A stretch of 64,000 nt of DNA from Imbricaverruca yamaguchii. Taxonomy: Eukaryota; Arthropoda; Thecostraca; Neoverrucidae. Of this stretch, positions 56,048 through 64,000 are shown in pieces. The notes under the pieces were generated by a model that ran no database searches, was not told the DNA's origin, and worked only from the letters and a program-made list of their open reading frames with translations. Made by a program: the position numbers and the translations under genes. Where the stretch lies: NCBI GenBank assembly GCA_034440575.1, contig JAOTOL010001459.1, positions 434,001 through 498,000 of the forward strand. Direction: 5' to 3'. Every line of letters starts with the position of its first letter. Position 1 is the first letter of the stretch.

Positions 56048-59000
56048 ATGCCTGGAATTTTACAATGGAACTGCAGAGGGCTGAAAACTAGTTTATTGGA
56101 TCTCCAAGCTGTGACCAGCAAGTACCTCCCAGCTGTCATCTGTCTCCAAGAGACGAAGCTGGCATCGGATGCCCGTTGCATTATTAAGGGATATTCCGTA
56201 TTTCGAAAGGATATTCAGACTGACACCGTTGCGCACGGCGGCGTGCTTTTAGCCGTACACCACACCATACCTGTACATGAATTAGTTTTGCAAACCTGTC
56301 TACAAGCTGTTGCTGCTCGCATCAACTTGAACCAACGTGCACTGACAATTTGTTCTGTGTACTTGCCGCCAGGACTCTCTCTTCCTGCTGCAGATCTCCA
56401 TCTCCTAATGCTGGAACTCCCTCCCCCAGTTTTACTGTTGGGAGACTTTAACGCACACCATACCGTATGGGGATGTTTCGCCACAAACTTACGTGGCCGC
56501 CTCTTAGAATCCTTCATTCACGACGAAGCCCTCTGCCTTTTAAACACAGGATCCCAGACACATATTGCCCTCCCATCCGGAAATAAGTCTGTTTTAGATC
56601 TAAGTCTGTGCAGCCCTCAGCTGTTTCAATCTTTCACTTGGTCGGTGGCCGACGACCCATTGGGCAGCGACCACTTTCCGGTATGGTTGGCTTACCAAGA
56701 TGAATTAGTCCTTAGGCCGAGACCAAGGCGATGGAATTTAAAAAAGGCCAAATGGACCGACTTCGAGAATAGACTTGAAGCAAATTTTTCTGCCAATTCT
56801 CTCTGTTTGCCAAAATACATAGAAGAATTTACCTTAGTACTCATCAACTGTGCTATTGTTTGCATCCCAAGAACTACTGGTGCCCCCCGACGTTCCGCAG
56901 TCCCATGGTGGACGGACGAGTGCGGAAGCGCCATTCGTGCACGCAAACGGGCATTCAGAGCATTAAACCACAACTGTACCGACGAAAATCGCATAGCGTT
57001 TCTTCGTGCCAGAGCCTGTTCTCGTCGAACTTGCCTGGAAGCCAAACGGGTATACTTCCGCTCCTTTTTAAACACTCTCACCCACCGAACACCAGTCGCC
57101 CAAATATGGACGCGTATTAACAGGATCGCGGGAAAGTTCTCGTCCACACCACTGCCTGTACTGCAGGTAGGAAGTCGGGTCATCTCTGATCCTTCCGTCG
57201 TGGCTAATGAAATTGCACGTGCGCTATCGGAACGCAGCCGAGAGGGAAGCTTTGAGCCACAAATCGCACGCCCCCAAACCCGCCACGAACGACCTCCAAT
57301 AGACTTTTCAACCACCGAGATACTTTCATACAACGCACCATTCACCGCGACTGAGCTGCTTTCCGCCGTGAATGCCCTACGGAGTGTATCTGAGGGCCCT
57401 GATGAAGTGCACAACGACATGCTAAAACATCTTCCTCCCAATGCGCTCCACGTGCTTTTAGGACTTTTCAACGGACTATGGGAAAGAGGAGGCTTTCCAC
57501 CCTCATGGCGAAAAGCAACAATAATTCCGATTCTGAAGCCTGGCAAGAGTGGATCTGATCCAATACATTACCGACCCATCGCCCTCACCTCATCATTATG
57601 CAAACTCATGGAGAGAATGGTGAACGTACGTTTGATGTGGTTTTTGGAGCACTCCAAATTTTTTGCAAACGCGCAGTGTGGTTTTAGAAAGAACCGCTGT
57701 ACAGTTGACCATATTTTATCACTAGACACAGTGATACGAACAGAGTTTCAGCGCAAACGACACATTGGCGCTGTCTTCTTCGACATTGAGGGCGCGTATG
57801 ATACGACTTGGCGACGTGGCATTCTTCTAAAAGTTTTTAGGCACGGTATACGCGGACATATGGGGAAATTTTTGCAAAACTTCCTAGCCGACCGATCCTT
57901 CTGTGTCCGAGTGGGGAATCGGTACTCTGATAGCTACCCACAACCTAATGGTGTTCCACAGGGCAGCATTTTGAGCGTTCCCCTGTTCGGAATTATGATT
58001 AATGACATCGGCGACAACCTCCCATCTACCATCGGGCGATCGTTGTTTGTGGACGACTTCGCCATTTGGTGTCCTGGTTCGAAGGTCTCCTCCATGGAAA
58101 GGCAGCTCCAGTCTGCCGTAACACGACTACAGCGATGGAGTTCGGCCAACGGGTTCCACTTTTCAACTTCTAAAGCTGTCTGTATTCATTTCTGCCGGCG
58201 GCGACAGTGTTCCCGGGATCTGTCGCTTAGCCTCTATAGAGAGACCATCCCTTGCAAATCGGTGGTTCGTTTCCTTGGAATTCACTTTGATACGCGACTT
58301 TCGTACAAGGAACATTTTAAGGTCATACGTGAGCAATGTTTTAGATCTATGAACATCTTAAAATGCATATCTCGTACTACATATGGGGCGGACAGGAGAA
58401 CCCTGCTTGTCTTGTATAGATCCTTAATTCGCTCAAGACTGGACTACGCTAGTTTTGTGTATGACTCTGCAAGCGATTCCACCAAGCGTACTTTAAATAC
58501 GATACACCACTCTTCACTGCGCATCGCTACTGGAGCATTCCGCACCTCGCCAACAGCGAGTCTCCTTGTTGAAGCAAACGAACCATCGCTCGCCATGCGC
58601 CGTCAGATGCTGGGCATGCGGTATGCTATCAAGCTGGCACAGTTTCCCGACCACCCCACATATCAAGCGGTCTTTTCATCTCGTAACTTCCGTCTGTTTC
58701 AACACAGACGGCCTTCATATATGAATCCGTTCTGTGTAAGAATTCGAGAACTATTCCAGGAGAGTGGGATCAGGCTGCGTGGTGTCCTCCGGACAACACA
58801 AATCAGAACTCCCCCATGGGAATTGACCTCCCCAAGTATTGATCTCTCTGTAGCCGAAACATGTAAACAAAGTACCACATGCATAGAATTGCAGGCACGA
58901 GCCCTCGAAACCATCTGGTCGTACGAGGGGTATACAGCCACATACACCGATGGCTCTAAAACTGATACAGGCGTCGGAAGCGCTTTTGTATGTGGTAATA

Positions 59001-59655
59001 CTACTCGGGGTTTTACACTGCCACAGCATGCATCCGTTTTCACAGCAGAACTGGTGGCTATTGCCAAGGCTCTTTCTTTTATCCAGGTAGGCGACGGAGA
59101 TCTACACCTGATCTTGTCTGATTCTCTCAGTAGTCTTATGGCCCTGAAACGATTTAGCCCCCTAACCCCATGATACAAGACATACTGTTGCTCATTTCTT
59201 CCCTAGCTCGGGAGGGGAAAAGTGTGGTACTGTGTTGGATACCAAGCCACGTCGGAATTATTGGAAACGAGCTCGCGGACGCTGCAGCTAAACGCTCAGC
59301 GAATGCACACTGCACGCGTCGGTTGCCACTCCCTGCAAGGGACTTCTACCGAAGTATATCTGTTTACCTACAAACCAAGTGGCAGTCTTCTTGGGATGCT
59401 GTCCTGGGCAACAAACTGAAGGTGTTAAAACCCCATCTGGGGGCATGGCAGTCCTGCTCGCGACGATCGAGGCGTGAGGAAGTGATTCTGTGCCGCCTTC
59501 GGTTAGGACACACGTATTTTACACATCGCTACCTTCTATGCTCGGAAGAACGGCCAGTCTGTCCACGTTGCGGGGACAACCTGTCTGTGGCCCATATTTT
59601 CAGCACATGTTGTCATCTTCGAGCGGAACGTCGTCGCTTCTTTGGAACCCCATAG
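56048..59655 (+). pseudogene. LINE ORF2: APE endonuclease, reverse transcriptase, RNase H; one frameshift
   Basis: Starts MPGILQWNCRGLKTSLLDL. Endonuclease motifs: LQWNCRG, ICLQETK, LLGDFNAHH, GSDHFPVW. RT motifs: PILKPGKSGSDPIHYRPIAL, CGFRKNRCTVDHIL, VFFDIEGAYDTTW, NGVPQGSILSVPLFG, and catalytic FVDD at 58046-58057. RNase H: YTDGSKTDTGVGSAF, FTAELVAIAKAL and LSDSLSSL. A one-base shift near 59160-59170 in a C-rich stretch ends the first frame at 59173. The remainder of RNase H (CWIPSHVGIIGNELADAAAK) and a cysteine-histidine end (CPRCGDNLSVAHIFSTC) continue in the next frame to 59655. All catalytic residues are present. It starts 60 bases after ORF1. Confidence 0.92.
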
Positions 59656-59892
59656 CCCACCCTGGTGGAACTACTGGGCGACGGGTCACACTATGTCGCT
59701 GAACTGTTCCCATTCCTTTCTGCGATTGGAATTGACGTCGTGTACTCACGCCAACAAAGGTAGGATATAAGCGCCAAACATTTTTATCTTCTCTTAACAC
59801 GCCATCAGGAAGTGCACTAGCGAATTGTAACCCCAGTCCTCCAATTTACTCCACGTCGACACGTCCACAACTGGTTTGACTGACGAAGTTAT

Positions 59893-59925
59893 GGGCGCTA
59901 TATAACCTTTGCAGTTGATGCGCCC
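59893..59925 (+). other. 3'-terminal hairpin of the full-length LINE
   Basis: GGGCGC at 59893-59898 pairs with GCGCCC at 59920-59925 around a 21-base loop containing GCAGTTGAT. The same arms and loop words recur in the short insertions across the window. By analogy with other LINEs it may be the 3' end recognised by the reverse transcriptase. Confidence 0.75.
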
Positions 59926-59953
59926 CAAAACACCAATAACAACAACAACAACA

Positions 59954-59966
59954 ACTGCAAGAGCTG
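59954..59966 (+). repeat. LINE target-site duplication, right
   Basis: ACTGCAAGAGCTG, identical to 53606-53618, directly after the AAC repeats. Confidence 0.93.
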
Positions 59967-60344
59967 ACAAAATCAGCAGTCTCATTATTCCTTCGTCAGA
60001 TAGCTTCATGAATTTACTTCAGCCAGTAACGGGGAAGCAAACCCAGTGAGTCGGATTTCGAAAGCGAAATTAAAACAGGATGTTTTTTGCGTTTGTCCAG
60101 TTGAGCCCAGTTGAGCAGCATGTTTCGCATGTTGGTGTCGTGGGTCGCTAAGATGAAGGGACAGGCTACATTAGCTGATTTTGTTGATTTGTTTTGAAGA
60201 AGGATAGCAAAAGAAGGTATGTACGCATTTAGATTCTGAATAAGAGATAACTGGTAGGTTCGCAAGTAAGGGAGTTTCAGGTGGTAGATATGAGGTACGA
60301 AACTGGTAGGTTCGCAAGTAATGGTGTTTCAGGTGGCAGATATG

Positions 60345-60425
60345 AGGTACGAGACAAGTTTTACACACATACCCTCATGAAGCAAACAAAGGTTAGGTTT
60401 GATTCGGTTGGGTTAGGCTAGACTT
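60345..60425 (+). repeat. TTAGG-rich dispersed repeat, copy 2
   Basis: gacaagttttacacacatac, cctcatgaagcaaacaaa, then GGTTAGGTTTGATTCGGTTG and GGTTAGG. Confidence 0.65.
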
Positions 60426-61220
60426 CTGTTTTGACCCGCCCCGTCTCTCGTTAGATCCTCACACCCCGTCCCGGGGGGGGGGGGTCGTTAGGGGCCCCCT
60501 CTAATCTACAAACGAAATATTGCACGAAACGAAATACGTGTAATCGGAAAGCGCTCGACGAGTAGGGCCAGACACCACCCCGAAATATTTTCCACAAGAG
60601 TGGCGTCACTAGGTGGCCTAGATTTTCATGACTTACATCATGTTTGTGGCTCTGGGGAGTTAATTTTGAGTGAAATTTTAAGAAAAAATATTTGGAATCA
60701 AGAAGTGAAAGCGGAATCGTCCAGGACCGTACAATTTTTGGCCATCCAAAAATCAATTTTTGTTACTAAAAAATTTCGAGTTTTCAAGTTTTCTTCCATT
60801 TTCCTTTTCTAATGAGTAGAGTGGACAGACTTAGTTACTTGAACTTAGTTAAGTGTTCAAGTCAATCTGCTCCACTAAAAAAGCTTACTTTAGCCAGAAT
60901 ATTCCATTGTAACTAATGGGCAAATATACAAAATGAATAAGCAATCAAAAACGGACACATGAAAAAGTCCTAGTGCGCATTCTTCCATCCCTAAAGCTGA
61001 GCAAACTCTGTGTTTCATTAAGATATCTATCCGTTAAAGTGTGACGACTGGTTGAACTTTTGTGTAGGTGACCTCACTTAACTGACTAATTCGTTGACCC
61101 TAGATGACCTGACTTCAAAATTTTGACGGCGTGCCAAGTTGATAGGGAAAATATATGCCAAATTTTGGCTTGCTGCCACGCGCCGTTCATTCACTATCTG
61201 CGGAAAACCTTAGGGGGTCA
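60420..61220 (+). repeat. Dispersed repeat, copy 2 (partner at 19690-20290)
   Basis: Same block order as 19690-20290 (gttagatcctcacacc, ggaaagcgctcgacgagtag, cttactttagccagaat, ccgttaaagtgtgacgac, ttcgttgaccctagatgacc). About 290 bp at 60600-60890 is extra. Confidence 0.65.
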
Positions 61221-63360
61221 TCAACTACCTCCCCGGGGCGGCGTGGGGTTCGAAAAAATTATTTAAAACATTGTTGTGTGATGCTCCCCATCCCCCCCCC
61301 AAAAAAAAAAAAAAAGTTGGTTGGGCTAAGTTAAGTTTTTCTAAGTTGGATCTTTCTATGCAAAAGGTGTTTTGAAAATTCCCTTTTTTCCAAAGCAATT
61401 TGTTTTCTTGCATGTAAGGCTAGGCTAAGTTAGATTAAGTTAAGCAATTTTTTTGTTGCTTTGTACATCACTTTTAATGCTTTCTTTCCCAACTCGAAGC
61501 CCATTTTTTGGTGTTGCTTTGCCTCCAAACTGGAAAAGTATGCACTCGCAGAGGCAATGCGTGGTTGCATCATGTTGACAACATTTATAAGTATTGCATC
61601 AGTGAAATAAATTCCATGAACTCAAAAAATTACCTTACACTGTAAGTATGCCACTATGGTGATACCACTGCACACTTGGATGGTGATTTGGATGGCCATG
61701 CTCAATAAGGATATACTTTGATAATAGGTTAGTCTTTTCATTGAAGTCTGTTGGATGACAATTGTATTGACCTTCGGTAAGTTTCATCGCCTTTTGTTCC
61801 GTAAAGTTTCAAATATGACAACACCAGACAAGCTTTGCTTATTACTTAGTACCTACCTACGTAGATACATATGTACCTTCCTGGAATCCTTTGATTATTG
61901 GCTTATGTTTTGAGCATTATTACATGTTGATGTATCCAGAAAACACGTTTTACCCATTTTACCTCCATGAAGCAAGGATATAGGGTTAGGTTTGGTTCAG
62001 ATTTGTTAGATTAGGTTAGGTTAGGGCTTTTTAGTTGAAAAACGAGTTAAAAAATGTAAAATAGATTTTCCCAATAAATTTGTTTTTGGAAGAACAAATT
62101 AGGATAGGCTAGGTTTTGGTGAATTTTGTATGTGCATTTTTGGTTTAAACAAGAAAAATTTTCAACAAATTCTGATACTGAAGGTTAGGTAGTAAATTCA
62201 TGCTTGAAGGCGTTTTATGAATTCTTGGAATATACCTTTCTAATGCAATTTTTATGAATGTGACTAACACCATTTAGGACCACTCGTTTTCTGTGTAATT
62301 GTTTACTTTTCAGTTTGTGGCCAAAATGACATAAAAAGAGGCTTTCAGTACGAAGAAAGCAATGTTTAAACAATAAAATATAAGCGCAGCAGAACCAAGC
62401 CTAGCCTAACCTCCCATTGGAGGTATAATCATGGATTGATAATCAAATTGGGTATTTTGATACATGCAAAACTTTGTTGTTCTTCTTGTGGCAAAATAAT
62501 TGTCTAAACTAAGATGTCTGGGAATACAATGTGGACTCAAAGGTGCATATTGAAGTATATGGTTGTTATTTTCTGTCTGGATTCTCCATGCTCAACCTTC
62601 TCCTGAAGGGGTAGCTCCTGCCTCCAACCTCTCCTGTCTTCATCTTATGCCGCCTGCACCAGAAAGTCAGCCCCAGCCCAGCTTCTGCCTGTTGGGATCC
62701 AGCATTTTTATTTAGCTAAAAATAATGGCGGGATGGGCACTCTCCAAATCCTTCCGATCCCTCTCACGCAAACCCTAGGCACGCCATTGGGGGGGGGGTG
62801 CTGACGCCAAAATCCGAAAGTTGCCTCCCCAAAACCAGTGGGCTAGAACCGCCAGTGACAGTCTAGCACAGCTATAACCCATGCAGAAAATCGTTCCTGT
62901 AAATGTTCGTTTTTATGCTGTTATTTATTTATATACTCTTTCTATTTTTTGTTAACGGAACATTTGCATTGTGTTGTTATTGTGCCTGCTGATTGTGCAG
63001 TAGTTTGTTGCTGTGGAATGGAGCTTTGTGTGAATGCAAAACATGTGAATGTTTCGCTGGTTGGCCGAATTATAGTAGTGCGTCACGTTCTAGTAGTATG
63101 TTACGTTGTTTTGCAAACCGCAACAGGTGCGCCCATTGACAGCCAACGGTGCGCCTAACACGTGCACCTAATACCACCTGTGGCGTCGTGGGCGGCCGGC
63201 GGTCTTGATAAAATGTCACCTTACCCAAAGTGGCGTGGATGTGATGATGGGTGAAAAGTCATGTCGTTCGTAAATTCTTCGTCATTTGTCATATCATTTA
63301 TGTCTGTAATAGTTTAGACTTGGGCGAACATTGCTCTATTAACTGTTGAGTGCATCGTAA
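61221..63360. other. DDX3 intron 5, AT-rich, only a TTAGG-rich repeat recognised
   Basis: 61935-62035 is the third TTAGG-rich copy (ttacctccatgaagcaagg, then GGGTTAGGTTTGG and TTAGGTTAGGTTAGG). Homopolymer runs occur at 61293-61315 and 62790. No gene found. Confidence 0.45.
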
Positions 63361-63364
63361 AGTC

Positions 63365-63450
63365 ACAGCCAACAAACCAACAAGCCAACAAACCAACCAA
63401 TCAACCAGCCAACAAACCAACCAACGAACCAATAAACCAACAAACCTACC
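63365..63450 (+). repeat. Low-complexity CCAA/AACA repeat
   Basis: About 85 bp of aaccaacaagccaacaaacc-type units, directly abutting the MITE at 63455. Confidence 0.8.
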
Positions 63451-63454
63451 TACT

Positions 63455-64000
63455 CAGTGTGAAATTTTTCAAGAAAGTGGGTGGAAAATACCACCTAATG
63501 AAAGTTCAATCGACCTCCCTGTCTATGGCTTTTGTGACATCCTTGCTTACTAGGTGCTAATTATGAAACCAACATGAACTCAACTGAAGACATCCTGATG
63601 CCCTTCAACAATCCAAATATGCCATAGTTGGGATGTACCAATGACCTCTGATCAGGAAATTTCCTGAAAACATATCAGAGCCTCTTCTGTTTCAAATAGT
63701 CTACCAAGTATCCTGAAACCCGGTATCATCCAGCACTGCTTAAGTCCTTATTCAGGAAGCAATGAAGCCCTGCATTGAATACAATATGCAGGCTAAGCAA
63801 AGTTGCTCAGTGATAAATTATTCGTGAAATATGGTGGATAAACCACTTTCTGAACACTCAATCGACATCCTTTTTCAAGAAGTATCAGCATCCTGCTCAT
63901 TGATATGAATTATTTATGTCTCCTTTGTAAAAGCATCTTTTTTTATAAATAGCATGTGCATGCCCTCATTATGGAATGGTGTTACACGAACATTTTGCAA
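63455..64000 (-). mobile_element. hAT-like MITE, reverse orientation, runs off the window
   Basis: Starts CAGTGTGAAATTTTTC and matches the reverse complement of 31272-30735 block by block. It retains sequence near 63800-63850 that is deleted in the 30452 copy. The other end lies past 64000. Confidence 0.75.

Larger units (their letters stand above)
53619..59953 (+). mobile_element. Full-length I-like non-LTR retrotransposon, 6335 bp
   Basis: Flanked by identical 13-bp duplications. It starts with a C run then gatgaggcatcacctttccg, has a GC-rich 5' UTR of about 670 bp, ORF1 with three zinc knuckles, ORF2 with endonuclease, reverse transcriptase and RNase H, and a 3' UTR ending in a hairpin and an (AAC)n tail. 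Zinc-knuckle ORF1 plus RNase H place it near the I clade. It lies in DDX3 intron 5 in the same orientation as the gene. Confidence 0.93.

Noticed and set aside
15253..62035. Telomere array
   Set aside because: TTAGG units are few, imperfect and embedded in unique or repeat DNA with a common leader, not in long tandem arrays.

Overview
The window is nuclear DNA from an animal, most likely an arthropod. The evidence is long introns with GT-AG splice sites, a conserved ribosomal protein gene and a DDX3/belle gene split into small exons, several arthropod-type transposable elements, tRNA-derived SINEs, and scattered TTAGG-rich repeats. I cannot settle the species; a chelicerate or crustacean would fit the repeat-rich architecture. 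There are no bacterial operons, rRNA genes or CRISPR arrays.

Only two host genes can be supported with confidence, and they point away from each other. On the minus strand, RpL8 (large-subunit protein uL2) is complete: five coding exons from 18454 down to 4388 join in phase to give 257 residues, with an 11.6 kb first coding intron. On the plus strand, the 5' part of the DEAD-box RNA helicase gene DDX3/belle occupies 35662-53130. Five coding exons encode the conserved N-terminus, an RYIPP motif, an RGG/glycine-rich region and the DW..PLP segment that precedes the helicase core. The core exons must lie beyond 64000. The ~17 kb between the two 5' ends is mostly repeats.

Everything else is mobile or repetitive. 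Region by region: 1-3.3 kb holds a decayed LINE. 6.7-18.3 kb (RpL8 intron) holds a Myb/SANT gene plus a PIF/Harbinger-type DDE fragment (possibly the two halves of one element), a SINE, a CR1-like relic and an unnamed transposase-like gene. 19.5-32.7 kb holds hAT-like MITEs, SINEs and a palindrome with arms of about 2.4 kb. 32.9-34.9 kb holds a CR1-group LINE. 36-48.5 kb (DDX3 intron 2) holds tandem duplications, a pogo-type transposon, and a piggyBac element with TTAA ends sitting inside a minisatellite. 53.6-60.0 kb (DDX3 intron 5) holds a full-length I-like LINE with a 13-bp target duplication. 60-64 kb holds older repeats.

The most interesting hidden signal is a set of very short insertions, 34-74 bp. 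Seven are flanked by direct duplications of 9-14 bp, and two further motif copies have none that I can see. They carry little more than the 3' hairpin/tail (GGGCGC...GCGCCC plus a CCCAAATAA-like tail) that also ends the full-length LINE. They look like products of target-primed reverse transcription that stopped almost at once. One of them can be compared with an unoccupied copy of the same locus inside the large palindrome.
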